From a virus: a stretch of 64,000 nt of DNA. This document shows, one piece after another, positions 6,846 to 15,090 of the stretch. The stretch is taken from IMG/VR virus record IMGVR_UViG_3300027759_000005, positions 1 to 64,000 of that record; one strand, written 5' to 3'. Within the stretch, counting starts at the first letter, position 1, and each line of letters starts with the position of its first letter. The notes beneath the pieces are model-generated. The model saw nothing but the letters and a program-made list of their open reading frames with translations, did no database searches and had not been told where the DNA came from. The translations under genes were made by a program, and so were the position numbers.

Positions 6846-7124
6846 ATGACTAAAAAAGAAATGGAACAACTTGCTGACATGGTAGTCAGTAAATTAGTAG
6901 AAAAACAAAAAGAATTAGATAAAGAATTTATACAAGACCTAGAAGCAAGTAATGTACCAATAGAGATACATAAGAAACCAGAAGAAAAGGAAAGGATAAT
7001 ATTAGAAATAACTAGATTAATAGTTATGCTCGATGCCCTTGAAAAAGCTGAAGAATACGAAAAAGCATCTGTTGTATCAAATAGAATATCTGACCTTAGA
7101 ATTTTACTTGCTAACTTAGAATGA
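6846..7124 (+). CDS. small protein with UVR-like helical hairpin (92 aa)
   Basis: The C-terminal half (IVMLDALEKAEEYEKASVVSNRISDLRILL) has the pattern of the UVR motif, the helical hairpin that lets UvrB bind UvrC. The N-terminal half is charged helix. Similar short UVR-motif proteins exist in phages and bacteria as protein-interaction adaptors. A link to UvrABC repair is possible but not shown. Confidence 0.6.
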   Translation: MTKKEMEQLADMVVSKLVEKQKELDKEFIQDLEASNVPIEIHKKPEEKERIILEITRLIVMLDALEKAEEYEKASVVSNRISDLRILLANLE

Positions 7125-7140
7125 AAATAGCCGTATAAAC

Positions 7141-7248
7141 ATGGGATTAAATAAAGAATTATTTAATGAAATTCAGAATGAAATAGAAAATGAAAATTCT
7201 GAAAAAGAACAAATGGAATATTACATAAATAATTATTTGGAACTATGA
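7141..7248 (+). CDS. tiny acidic protein (35 aa)
   Basis: A 35-codon frame, MGLNKELFNEIQNE..., almost entirely charged helix. It occupies the space between two clear genes. It may be real, but its size and simple composition limit confidence. Confidence 0.35.
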   Translation: MGLNKELFNEIQNEIENENSEKEQMEYYINNYLEL

Positions 7249-7281
7249 CAATAGGGTCTATAATAAAATAATAACAGGCTA

Positions 7282-7899
7282 ATGTCACATAATAGAAATT
7301 TAAAGTATTTAACTGATAGACGCATTATATATAGGCGTTTCCCAATAAATGATAAACCTACTCATAGTTTTGAATGGGGTGATTATTATGAGAACGGTAC
7401 ATATGAGTGTTATGAGTTGTTTAGAAGTAAAGCAAAGATAAATACTTATAAAAGTCTTAAGTGGCATTTCCTTGTTGTTTGGTATCTTAATCCAGATTTA
7501 AGTCAAGACAAATTAGAAAACTTATGTAGATTTATATGTGACAGAAATAATGAGTTTGTTACATTTAATATTTCAGAACAACTTTTAAAAACTATTATAT
7601 ATGAAGTTAGCATGCACGATTTAGAAACTCCTCCTAAGAATAAACTACGTAAGATAATATTTAAAGATACTTGTCAGTTAACAACTGAAGAAAAACTAAA
7701 AATAGTTGGGCAAATTATCGGGCGTAAAAAACTTTCTGAGTCGGAGATCTACGACGCTATGCTATACACTCACGATGATGGTGATAAAATCACTGTTGAG
7801 AAACTAGCGAAATATCTTGATTGTTCTGTAAGAACAGTTTACAGAAATATGGGTGAAGAACTTAAAAAAGAAAAAGAATTACTAAATCAAGAATTATGA
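7282..7899 (+). CDS. DNA-binding protein with C-terminal helix-turn-helix (205 aa)
   Basis: A 205-aa protein. Near the C-terminus, KITVEKLAKYLDCSVRTVYRNM is a clear helix-turn-helix (helix, Leu-Asp-Cys-Ser turn, recognition helix RTVYRN). The N-terminal two-thirds is Tyr/Trp/Arg-rich and could bind nucleic acid or a partner. It lies just before the sigma-factor gene, so a regulatory or replication-initiation role is plausible. Its stop overlaps the next ATG. No specific family is recognised. Confidence 0.65.
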   Translation: MSHNRNLKYLTDRRIIYRRFPINDKPTHSFEWGDYYENGTYECYELFRSKAKINTYKSLKWHFLVVWYLNPDLSQDKLENLCRFICDRNNEFVTFNISEQLLKTIIYEVSMHDLETPPKNKLRKIIFKDTCQLTTEEKLKIVGQIIGRKKLSESEIYDAMLYTHDDGDKITVEKLAKYLDCSVRTVYRNMGEELKKEKELLNQEL

Positions 7900-8066
7900 C
7901 ACCAAAAGAAAAAGCAAAAGAACTAATGTTAAAGTATTATAAGTTAATACCAATGGCTACTATTAGTTTTGCAAAACAATGCGCTATAGTAGCTATTGAT
8001 GAATTAATAACTGAAACAGGTAGTAAATATTGGTATGATGTTAAACACGAAATGGATAACCTATGA
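7896..8066 (+). CDS. small hypothetical protein (56 aa)
   Basis: It begins MTPKEKAKELMLKYY and ends GSKYWYDVKHEMDNL, with a hydrophobic central helix (FAKQCAIVAIDELI). Small MTPKEKAxEL proteins of this length recur in phage genomes. The start overlaps the upstream stop, and its stop overlaps the downstream ATG by 4 bases. Function unknown. Confidence 0.6.
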   Translation: MTPKEKAKELMLKYYKLIPMATISFAKQCAIVAIDELITETGSKYWYDVKHEMDNL

Positions 8067-8503
8067 ATATATTTTATTTGGATAGAGATCCTGCTATAGC
8101 AGCTAAACAACACTACAATAAACATGTAATAAAAATGGTATTAGAAGCAGCTCAATTATTAAGTACCGCTCATCACATTGAAGGTAATCCCGAAGATGTT
8201 CCATACAAAAAGACGCATGTCAACCATCCTTCAGCAGTTTGGGTTAGATCATCAATACCTAATTATTTATGGTGTTATAATTATATGCTTGAACTTGGTA
8301 AAGAATATACACGGCGTTACGGCAGAGATCATTTGACAATATCTAAGTGTAAATTAGTTTTAGCCAAAGTACCAAATAATATAACCAATACGGAATTTAC
8401 AGATCCACCTCAATGTATGCCTGATGAATACAAAGATAAAGACGCTGTTAAAGGTTATTGGAATTATTACATTAAAGGAAAATCACACTTAAAAGATAAA
8501 TAA
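8063..8503 (+). CDS. DenV-like (pyrimidine dimer glycosylase family) protein
   Basis: A 146-aa protein beginning MNIFYLDRDPAIAAKQHYNKHVIKM, then EAAQLL, HPSAVWVRSSIPNYLW and LGKEYTRRYGRDH. This set of motifs matches the phage-wide family related to T4 endonuclease V (Pyr_excise). T4 DenV uses its N-terminal threonine (after Met removal) for glycosylase chemistry; here residue 2 is Asn, so activity on UV dimers is not certain. A DNA repair or DNA-modification role is likely. It overlaps the sigma gene by one base. Confidence 0.65.
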   Translation: MNIFYLDRDPAIAAKQHYNKHVIKMVLEAAQLLSTAHHIEGNPEDVPYKKTHVNHPSAVWVRSSIPNYLWCYNYMLELGKEYTRRYGRDHLTISKCKLVLAKVPNNITNTEFTDPPQCMPDEYKDKDAVKGYWNYYIKGKSHLKDK

Positions 8504-9285
8504 TGAAAAAATATAATTTAGAAAACTACGTCAAATATAAAGAAGACGTTAAAAAAGTTATATCTAGAACAGAAGATAAAAAACTTAGTGAACTAACACG
8601 AGATGAATTAATAGTTAGATTTTTGCCTTTAGTTGAGAATATATCTAGAAAATTTTCAACAGCAGATCAAGCATCTGGTATTATGGATATAACTGATATA
8701 ATTCAAGAAGGTAGTATAGGTTTAATATTTGCTATTGATAAAATAGAGTGGGACAAAATAAATGAATCTAACGATCAAGAACAAACATTGAAATCGTTTC
8801 TATCAAAAAGAATAAAAGGTTCAATTAGACGCGCGATAGATATAAACAGAGGGTCTATACGTATTCCAGAGCATAAATTAAATGAAATAAGGAAAGATAG
8901 TGATACTGATCATAGATTATTAGCTTTATTCTTTAGTAGTATGATCGATAGTTTAGATGAACAGTTTAACTCTGAGTATTCAGAAAACGAAGATCATAGT
9001 GAATCACACTACACTCAACTAGAAGATAAATCTGAAGAATACAATATAGATATTTTAAATGCTTTTATATTAAGTTTATTTAGAAAACATTTAACTCATA
9101 CTGAATCTGAAGTGTTAAGATTAAGTTATGGTTTAGACTGTGATAAACATTCTGCTAATGCTATTGCTGAGGTTTTAGGTTTTAAAGGACCTAGTGCTTA
9201 TGTAAGAGTTTCAGAATTAAAAAAGTTCGCGATAACTAAATTAATGTCTAAAGTAAATTATAAGCAACTACTTGAATATGTGTAA
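8503..9285 (+). CDS. sigma-70 family RNA polymerase sigma factor
   Basis: A 260-aa protein. Region 2 is visible at about residues 35-120: LVENISRKF, DITDIIQEGSIGLIFAIDK, FLSKRIKGSIRRAI and a basic RGSIRIPEH. Region 4 lies at about 200-250 (THTESEVLRLSYGLD, NAIAEVLGF, VRVSELKKFAITKL) with a helix-turn-helix. A central acidic linker replaces region 3. As no phage RNA polymerase is visible, this factor probably redirects host RNA polymerase to middle or late phage promoters. Confidence 0.85.
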   Translation: MKKYNLENYVKYKEDVKKVISRTEDKKLSELTRDELIVRFLPLVENISRKFSTADQASGIMDITDIIQEGSIGLIFAIDKIEWDKINESNDQEQTLKSFLSKRIKGSIRRAIDINRGSIRIPEHKLNEIRKDSDTDHRLLALFFSSMIDSLDEQFNSEYSENEDHSESHYTQLEDKSEEYNIDILNAFILSLFRKHLTHTESEVLRLSYGLDCDKHSANAIAEVLGFKGPSAYVRVSELKKFAITKLMSKVNYKQLLEYV

Positions 9286-9309
9286 GTTAAATAAAATAAA
9301 TATATAAAA

Positions 9310-9330
9310 AATGTCTAAATAATGTCTAAA
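9310..9330 (+). repeat. tandem AATGTCTAAA direct repeat upstream of the ERF gene
   Basis: Two exact copies of AATGTCTAAA (9310-9319 and 9321-9330) sit 11 bases apart, about one helical turn, followed by a partial copy (ATATGTAA). They lie in the 91-bp gap between the sigma and ERF genes. The spacing suggests a binding site for a dimeric regulator or an activated promoter. Confidence 0.45.
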
Positions 9331-9376
9331 ATATGTAATTATAATAATATAAACTTAAACCAATTAAATCAAATAT

Positions 9377-9937
9377 ATGGCAACAAAGACGATGACTTTA
9401 TCTGAAAAATTATCTAGAATTCAAATAGAATTCAAAGCTAATAAAAGCAGATATAATTCTTTTGGTAAGTATAACTTTAGATCAGCTGAAGATATACTTG
9501 AAGGATTAAAACCCTTTAATGAAAAATACGGTGTATTCTTTACTGTTACTGAAGACTACATTTATTCACATGAGTTACCTGTTATAATTAGTAAAGCAGC
9601 TATTCATGATGTAGACACTGATCAAGTTGTAGAAGTAAAAGCAATTGTTGGTGTAGACTTACAACAGAAAGGTATGCAAACGCCTCAAGCTTTTGGTTCT
9701 GCTTCTTCTTATGGTAAGAAATATGCTCTTGGTAATTTATTACTTATTGATGATACACAAGATGCCGACGCTTCAAATACGCATGGTAAAACTGAAGTAG
9801 CAAAAACAAAGTTAGATATTAAAGACGTTGCTTTTGAGAAAGCTAAGACGTTTGTAGAAACAGGTGGATCTATAAATACTATAAAAAATAAATACGAGTT
9901 AACTAAAGAAGCTGAAGCAATTTTATCAAAACTATAA
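9377..9937 (+). CDS. erf: ERF-family single-strand annealing protein
   Basis: A 186-aa protein of the ERF recombinase family: KLSRIQIEFKANKSRYNSFGKYNFRSAEDIL at the start, and the diagnostic FGSASSYGKKYALGNLLLIDDTQDAD in the middle. ERF proteins anneal complementary single strands in phage recombination and genome circularisation. The next gene encodes an exonuclease, so the two should form a Red-like pair. The C-terminal 45 residues are a separate charged helical region. Confidence 0.9.
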   Translation: MATKTMTLSEKLSRIQIEFKANKSRYNSFGKYNFRSAEDILEGLKPFNEKYGVFFTVTEDYIYSHELPVIISKAAIHDVDTDQVVEVKAIVGVDLQQKGMQTPQAFGSASSYGKKYALGNLLLIDDTQDADASNTHGKTEVAKTKLDIKDVAFEKAKTFVETGGSINTIKNKYELTKEAEAILSKL

Positions 9938-9938
9938 T

Positions 9939-10670
9939 ATGAAGAAAGAATTAATATTAGATAGACTAAAAAATGATGAAGATTATTATGGCGAATTTGG
10001 TAAACAGTTCTTAAGCAATTCAAACATTGCTACATTGTTAACTAATCCTTTAGCTTTAAACGATCCGCAACAACCTAATATAAACTTTTTAGTTGGTGGT
10101 TACTTTCACACAGCTATATTAGAGCCAGATAAATTAAAAAAATACAGAATTGTGCAATCATCTACGAGGAATACAAATGTTTATAAGGAAATGTCTGGTG
10201 GAGAAATGTGTCTATTACAACATGAAGTTGATCAATTAGAAGTAATGATAGACAAGATTCTAGCTAATGAAGTTTGTAGAGGTTTAATAAGAGGTGACAA
10301 TGTAGATTACGAAGTTCCTGGTATTGCTGAAATAAACGGAGTTATGTGGAAAGGAAAAGCTGATATACTTAATCATTCAGAAAAACTGATAATAGATTTA
10401 AAGACAACATCTAATATATTAGATTTTAAATACTCTGCTAGAAAATATAATTACGATAGTCAAGCTTATATATATAAACATCTATTTGGCTACGATTTAG
10501 TTTTTATTGCAATAGATAAAAATACTAACCAAATAGGTATATTTGACTGTTCAGAAGAATTTTTAGCAAAAGGTAAAGAGAAAGTAGAAAAAGCTGTAGA
10601 AGCTTATAATTTATTTTATAATAATCCAGACTTTGTACCTGAAAACTATTTTATCAATTTAACACTTTAA
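9939..10670 (+). CDS. PD-(D/E)XK exonuclease (RecB/YqaJ-like)
   Basis: A 243-aa nuclease. The catalytic core is seen as GKADIL, then IIDLKTTSN (D-(x)n-DxK) and a downstream YDSQAYIYKHLFG helix that carries the conserved Gln-Tyr-type residues of RecB/lambda-exonuclease-like nucleases. The N-terminus (SNSNIATLL, VGGYFHTAILEP) matches DUF3799/RecE-like exonucleases. It starts one base after the ERF gene, which supports an exonuclease plus annealase recombination module. Confidence 0.85.
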   Translation: MKKELILDRLKNDEDYYGEFGKQFLSNSNIATLLTNPLALNDPQQPNINFLVGGYFHTAILEPDKLKKYRIVQSSTRNTNVYKEMSGGEMCLLQHEVDQLEVMIDKILANEVCRGLIRGDNVDYEVPGIAEINGVMWKGKADILNHSEKLIIDLKTTSNILDFKYSARKYNYDSQAYIYKHLFGYDLVFIAIDKNTNQIGIFDCSEEFLAKGKEKVEKAVEAYNLFYNNPDFVPENYFINLTL

Positions 10671-10676
10671 TTATTT

Positions 10677-10814
10677 ATGGCGAGACCAAAAAAAGTAAGA
10701 TTACCTGAAACACAGGTATTGATAGAAGATTTAAAGACTATTAAAAACGTCAAGCAACAACTAAGTACTTACGAAAAACTAAAACAATTTTTTAAACAAT
10801 TTAATTTATTCTAA
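10677..10814 (+). CDS. small basic protein (45 aa)
   Basis: A 45-codon frame beginning MARPKKVRLPE, basic at the N-terminus and helical afterwards (LIEDLKTIKNVKQQL). It sits between the exonuclease and SSB-like genes with 6- and 1-base gaps, so it is co-transcribed with recombination genes. It may be a small DNA-binding or accessory factor. Confidence 0.5.
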   Translation: MARPKKVRLPETQVLIEDLKTIKNVKQQLSTYEKLKQFFKQFNLF

Positions 10815-10815
10815 C

Positions 10816-11127
10816 ATGGCTTCAATCTTAAACGCGAGTATTAATCTTAATGAAATTCCAAAAAACAAAATTATAGATGGTAAAAAAGGTAAATATCTAC
10901 CTATTACCATAACTATAAATGATGATGCTGATAATTTTGGAAATCAAGGTCCTATAACAGTAGGACAAAGTAAAGAAGAAAGAGAATCTAAAGCACCAAA
11001 AGTTTACCTTGGAAATATTAAAGTGGTATGGACAAATGGTGAGAATGTTGGCGCGGCACCCAAAACTGATGGACAATCTGCTCCAGCAAAACGAGCGCCT
11101 GCTCCTGTAGATGATCTTCCATTCTAA
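10816..11127 (+). CDS. SSB-like protein with acidic C-terminal tip
   Basis: A 103-aa protein with a beta-rich N-terminal region (YLPITITIND, PKVYLGNIKVVWTNG) suited to an OB fold, a Pro/Ala-rich linker and a C-terminal DDLPF. This ending closely mimics the DDDIPF tip with which bacterial SSB recruits partner proteins. It is shorter than E. coli SSB but fits small phage SSBs. Position between recombination and primase-helicase genes supports a replication role. Confidence 0.7.
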   Translation: MASILNASINLNEIPKNKIIDGKKGKYLPITITINDDADNFGNQGPITVGQSKEERESKAPKVYLGNIKVVWTNGENVGAAPKTDGQSAPAKRAPAPVDDLPF

Positions 11128-11187
11128 ATATAACGTACTTATAGAACTTCCCGTAAGATCAGTCTTTAAGTCTTTTCTTAGTTAGTT

Positions 11188-11210
11188 AAACCCCATTAAT
11201 TGGGGTTTTT
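11188..11210 (+). terminator. intrinsic terminator after the SSB-like gene
   Basis: AAACCCC (11188-11194), 7-base loop, GGGGTTT and further T residues: a perfect 7-bp stem with U-run. It lies 60 bases after the SSB-like stop codon and before the primase-helicase gene. Confidence 0.8.
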
Positions 11211-11243
11211 CTATCTATAATTAGTAATAATTAAATTAATTAA

Positions 11244-12965
11244 ATGCAAGTAAACACAACAGAGATTAATGGATTCTTAATTGATAAGTTTAATCAATAT
11301 GGTTTAGAAGAAGGCAAAACTCAAGGCATATGTCCTTTGTGTTCTGCTGATAGAAAACCTAAGAATGAGAAAGCAAAATGTGCTTCTTATGATTGGGAAC
11401 GTGGTCTTGGAACTTGCCATAATTGTAATAAATCTTTTCAGTTACATACATATCAAAGAAAAGGTGGAAATAACAAAGAATATATAAAACCACCAGTTAA
11501 AGAATATGTAGAAGAAATGCAACTAAGTGAACCTGTTATTAAATGGTTTGCTACTCGTGGTATTTCTAAAGAAACTCTTTATGAATTACAGATTACAGAA
11601 GGTCAAGAGTTCATGCCACAAACTGGTAAACAAGAAAATGCTATACACTTTAATTACTTTGTAGGCGATGAACTAGTTAACATTAAATACCGCGATGGTC
11701 ATAAACATTTTAAACTATACAAAGGCGCTGAAAAAGTATTTTACAATATAAACAACACTGTAGGTCACGATGATTGTGTAATAGTTGAAGGTGAAATGGA
11801 TGTTTTGGCTTTACATGAAGCTGGTGTTACAAACGCTATTTCAGTTCCTAATGGCGCAACTTTAAATTCAAATAACTTAGATTATTTAGATAGTTGTATA
11901 GACTATTTAGACAATAAAACAAAGATAATAATTGCAGTAGATTCTGATGCTCCTGGTCAAGCGTTACAAACTGAATTAGTTCGTAGATTAGGTTCAGAAG
12001 TATGTTATTTAGCGTCGTTTGAAGATTGTAAAGATGCAAATGAATATCTACTAAAATACGGTAAAGAAAAACTAGCTCAAAGAATATCTTTGGCTAGACC
12101 AGTACCGTTAGAAAATGTTAAGACATTTAAAGACATAGAAGACGACGTTACAGACTTTGTTAAAAATGGTTTCAAACCTGGTTTCCAAGTTGGATTAGAT
12201 AACTTTGATAGTATTTTTTCTACGTACACTGGTCAGTTCATTACTGTTACAGGTATTCCTAGTTCTGGTAAATCTGATTTCGTAGATCAAATGGTTGTTG
12301 GTTATAATACTAACTATGGTTGGAAAGCAGCATTCGCATCTCCAGAGAATCAACCAACATACTTACATGCTCATAAGTTAATGCGTAAAACTTGGGGAGA
12401 TATGCCATCGCCAGAAGATATAAATGGTGAAAAATGGAATCAAGTTGCAGGACATGTAAATGATAATTATTTCTTTATAGATATGGAACGTTATACATTA
12501 GAGTCTGTTCTTAGAAAAGGTGCTGAATTAGTTAAACGTAAAGGTATTAAATGTTTAGTTATAGATCCATTTAATAAAGTTAGAGCTCAAGACGCTTCTG
12601 GTGATGTTAATGTTTATACTTTAGAATATCTACAACAGATAGAGATATTTGCTAAAAAATATGACGTACTAGTTATAATTGTAGCGCATCCAACTAAAAT
12701 GTATAAAGATTCTAAAGGTCAAATTGAAGAACCTACTATGTACAATATTAAAGGTGGTGGTGAATGGTATGATGCTTCTTATCATGGTTTGTTAGTACAT
12801 AGAAATTATGAAGAAAAAACAGTTAAATGTAAAGTACTTAAAGTGAAATTTCAAAACCTAGGTGAGAATGGTGCTGAAGCTCATTTTAAATGGGAACCAC
12901 GATCTGGTTGCTTTATACCTCATGAACCAATAGATATATCTAATGATAAAATGCCTTGGGAATAA
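11244..12965 (+). CDS. DNA primase-helicase (T7 gp4-like)
   Basis: A 573-aa bifunctional enzyme. N-terminal zinc motif: CPLC at 30-33, then CHNC at 58-61. TOPRIM primase core: VIVEGEMDVLAL near 180 and AVDSDAPGQ near 235. RecA-like helicase: Walker A GIPSSGKSD near 340, Walker B CLVIDPFN near 446, and IIVAHPTKM for the H4-like region. Length equals T7 gp4 (566 aa). It would make primers and unwind DNA at the fork. A terminator separates it from the recombination genes. The expected DNA polymerase partner is not in the window. Confidence 0.92.
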   Translation: MQVNTTEINGFLIDKFNQYGLEEGKTQGICPLCSADRKPKNEKAKCASYDWERGLGTCHNCNKSFQLHTYQRKGGNNKEYIKPPVKEYVEEMQLSEPVIKWFATRGISKETLYELQITEGQEFMPQTGKQENAIHFNYFVGDELVNIKYRDGHKHFKLYKGAEKVFYNINNTVGHDDCVIVEGEMDVLALHEAGVTNAISVPNGATLNSNNLDYLDSCIDYLDNKTKIIIAVDSDAPGQALQTELVRRLGSEVCYLASFEDCKDANEYLLKYGKEKLAQRISLARPVPLENVKTFKDIEDDVTDFVKNGFKPGFQVGLDNFDSIFSTYTGQFITVTGIPSSGKSDFVDQMVVGYNTNYGWKAAFASPENQPTYLHAHKLMRKTWGDMPSPEDINGEKWNQVAGHVNDNYFFIDMERYTLESVLRKGAELVKRKGIKCLVIDPFNKVRAQDASGDVNVYTLEYLQQIEIFAKKYDVLVIIVAHPTKMYKDSKGQIEEPTMYNIKGGGEWYDASYHGLLVHRNYEEKTVKCKVLKVKFQNLGENGAEAHFKWEPRSGCFIPHEPIDISNDKMPWE

Positions 12966-13210
12966 TGGGAAAGAAAAGTACTGTTGATATGGGTAATTAT
13001 TTATATTCTGATAAAGAATTTCAAGCTTACAAATGGTGTGTAGATAATGGAATATATATAACTCCCAAACCAGAGTCAACAACTAAATGGAAATTAGAAA
13101 TAACAATGAATAACAAATCAATTATTAGTCCAGATTCTTATCCTAAAGTAGAAATATGGAAACAAATGTATAAATATTATATTTACTATTATGACAAATA
13201 TGCGAAGTAG
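12965..13210 (+). CDS. conserved small hypothetical protein (81 aa)
   Basis: The start at 12965 (MGKKSTVDMGNYLYSD) overlaps the helicase stop in TAATG, which I prefer over an ATG 9 bases upstream. The protein is basic and Trp/Tyr-rich (AYKWCVDNGIYITPKP, VEIWKQMYKYYIYYYDKYAK). It overlaps the next gene by 20 bases. It may be a small partner of the replication proteins; no family function known. Confidence 0.6.
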   Translation: MGKKSTVDMGNYLYSDKEFQAYKWCVDNGIYITPKPESTTKWKLEITMNNKSIISPDSYPKVEIWKQMYKYYIYYYDKYAK

Positions 13211-13844
13211 TTTTAAGAACGCAGATGAAGCTTATAAATATCTTTTAGATAAGTTGATATTAGAAGGTGTTGAATTTGACAATACAAAAGCTTTATTTAA
13301 TATTGGTTTTGAAATAGAAAATCCATTAGATAATATAATAACTGATCCTCAACGTAATTGGAATCCAATTTACGCTTTGCGAGAATGGAAATGGTATTTA
13401 TCTGGAGATCCTAGTGCGGTTGAAATATCTAAGTTTGCTCCTATATGGAAAAACATGATGGATGAGAACGGAGAAGTTAGATCTAATTACGGTTGGCAAT
13501 GGAGTAGAAATGGTCAGTTAGGTAAAATAATAAGACTATTAACTGAAAATCCAAAAACTAGAAAAGCCGCAATATCTATTTACGATGGAAAAGAAATTAA
13601 AACCTATGATAACGATACTCCATGTACTTATGCGGTTCAATTTACAATAGTTGATAATAAGTTAAACATGACTGTTTTAATGCGCTCTAATGACATCTGG
13701 TATGGTTTCTGTAACGATCAATTCTGTTTTTCAATGTTACAAAAAATGGTGTTTGATGAGTTAAAATTAATACATAAACATCTAGAAATTGGTAAATATT
13801 ACCATTTTGCTCACAATTTGCATTTGTATAATGATAAACTATAA
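13191..13844 (+). CDS. thymidylate synthase-fold enzyme, predicted dCMP hydroxymethylase
   Basis: A 217-aa member of the ThyA family. Catalytic Cys145 lies in DTPCTYAVQF; MRSNDIWYGF (164-173) and the end HLY (211-213) are the nucleotide-binding motifs. In ThyA the motif RSCDxxxGxPxN places Asn at the position that reads uracil (E. coli N177). Here the aligned residue is Asp176 (FCNDQF). Asp at this place is what T4 dCMP hydroxymethylase has and switches specificity to cytosine. I therefore predict a dCMP hydroxymethylase or methylase acting on the nucleotide pool, though a divergent thymidylate synthase remains possible. Two MazG-like genes follow. Confidence 0.75.
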   Translation: MTNMRSSFKNADEAYKYLLDKLILEGVEFDNTKALFNIGFEIENPLDNIITDPQRNWNPIYALREWKWYLSGDPSAVEISKFAPIWKNMMDENGEVRSNYGWQWSRNGQLGKIIRLLTENPKTRKAAISIYDGKEIKTYDNDTPCTYAVQFTIVDNKLNMTVLMRSNDIWYGFCNDQFCFSMLQKMVFDELKLIHKHLEIGKYYHFAHNLHLYNDKL

Positions 13845-13848
13845 AAAA

Positions 13849-14661
13849 ATGAAGTATTATTTATATCACATTTTTGGTAAAAAGATTGGTGTTACATGTG
13901 ATCTTAAAGATAGATTAACACGCCAACAAGGTTATGGCTGTGGAGAATATGAAGTTCTAGATTGTAGCGAAGATATAGATTATATATCTGCTAAAGAGTT
14001 AGAACTTCAACTTATCTATGGTTATAAGGTAGATAGACAATCTTATAAAGAATTAATAACTAAAAAACAAAAAAAGAAAAATTCTATGGTATTAAATGTA
14101 ACAGAACAAACAACTACATTTCCATGTCCAGTAAACAAACTTAAAGGTAATTTAATGGATAACAAAGGTATGGTAATTGAAACCGCATTTGGTAAGTATG
14201 TTGTTAATGACGAGTTAATTGAGTGGATAACAAAAAATGCTAACACTTCAATGTTCAATCCAGCAAGATCTTATATATATAATAAAGCATTGCATGAACA
14301 ATTTAAAGACTATCATACAAGTCCAATTGAACCGGAAGTAGTTCCTAACGTGTATGATCTTATTAGACAGTGGGCAAATGAACGTGGTATATATAAGTCT
14401 GGTGATACTAAAACTCAGTTTGCTAAACTTCAAGAAGAAGCAGGTGAATTAGCTAGAGCAATACTTAAAAACAATCGTGAAGAGTTTATTGATGCTATTG
14501 GCGATATGATGGTTGTGTTAACTAATTTAGCAGCATTAGAAGGATTAAAAGTTGAAGATTGTGTTGTATCAGCTTATGACGTAATTAAGTCAAGACAAGG
14601 TCAGATGGTAAACGGTACATTTGTTAAAGAAGTTAATGATCATATTAAAGCAACAATATAA
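13849..14661 (+). CDS. GIY-YIG-like/MazG fusion (NTP pyrophosphohydrolase)
   Basis: A 270-aa two-part protein. The N-terminal about 65 residues (YLYHIFGKKIGVTCDLKDRLTRQ...) look like a reduced GIY-YIG-type domain: short strands, then KIG and a DLKDRLxRQ helix. The C-terminal domain has the MazG pattern EEAGELARA...EEFIDAIGDMMVVL, i.e. the EExxE and ExxD metal ligands of all-alpha NTP pyrophosphatases. The start at 13849 follows the upstream stop by 4 bases; a longer frame from 13789 would overlap the previous gene deeply. MazG enzymes remove noncanonical or unwanted (d)NTPs, which fits the neighbouring dCMP enzyme. Confidence 0.75.
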   Translation: MKYYLYHIFGKKIGVTCDLKDRLTRQQGYGCGEYEVLDCSEDIDYISAKELELQLIYGYKVDRQSYKELITKKQKKKNSMVLNVTEQTTTFPCPVNKLKGNLMDNKGMVIETAFGKYVVNDELIEWITKNANTSMFNPARSYIYNKALHEQFKDYHTSPIEPEVVPNVYDLIRQWANERGIYKSGDTKTQFAKLQEEAGELARAILKNNREEFIDAIGDMMVVLTNLAALEGLKVEDCVVSAYDVIKSRQGQMVNGTFVKEVNDHIKATI

Positions 14662-15090
14662 ATGGCTAAAAAGAAAATAGATTTTAGAGATCCTATTGTA
14701 GAAAGAGTTGTAGATAAATTTGTTTCTAGATCTGATGTTGGTTATGAAAAATACGGTAATACACTTCATGACGAACGAACTAAAAAAATGAAAGGTTTGT
14801 TTAAATACTTAAACGACGTTCAAGAAGAGTTAATGGATGCAATATTATATATTCAAGCATGTAAAGAAGAAATCCAAGACTTAAGTGAAGAAGCTTTAAT
14901 ACAAGAGTTTAAAGAACCTGAAATTCCAGAACATAAAGGTCATCATTATGCTTTCACAATAGATGAAGACAGAATGGATGTTATAGGTCAAAACGGTAAT
15001 GACGGTTTGCATTATGAAGAAGATCAAGAAAAGTATTGGCATGGTAATGCTACAATACAATATGACAAATTTACTTTTTCAATTAAATGA
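14662..15090 (+). CDS. second MazG-like all-alpha protein (142 aa)
   Basis: The N-terminal half (VGYEKYGNTLHDE, KGLFKYLNDVQEELMDAILYIQACKEEI) carries the ExxxD-type helices of MazG-like all-alpha NTP pyrophosphatases. The C-terminal half is His/Glu-rich and unique. It starts directly after the fusion gene. T4 dCTPase belongs to this broad fold, so this gene could remove dCTP in favour of a modified cytosine nucleotide; that is inference from context. Confidence 0.65.
   Translation: MAKKKIDFRDPIVERVVDKFVSRSDVGYEKYGNTLHDERTKKMKGLFKYLNDVQEELMDAILYIQACKEEIQDLSEEALIQEFKEPEIPEHKGHHYAFTIDEDRMDVIGQNGNDGLHYEEDQEKYWHGNATIQYDKFTFSIK

Noticed and set aside
8503-9285. T7-type single-subunit RNA polymerase
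   Set aside because: The gene before the ERF region is a sigma factor by its region 2 and 4 motifs; no single-subunit polymerase motif was found.
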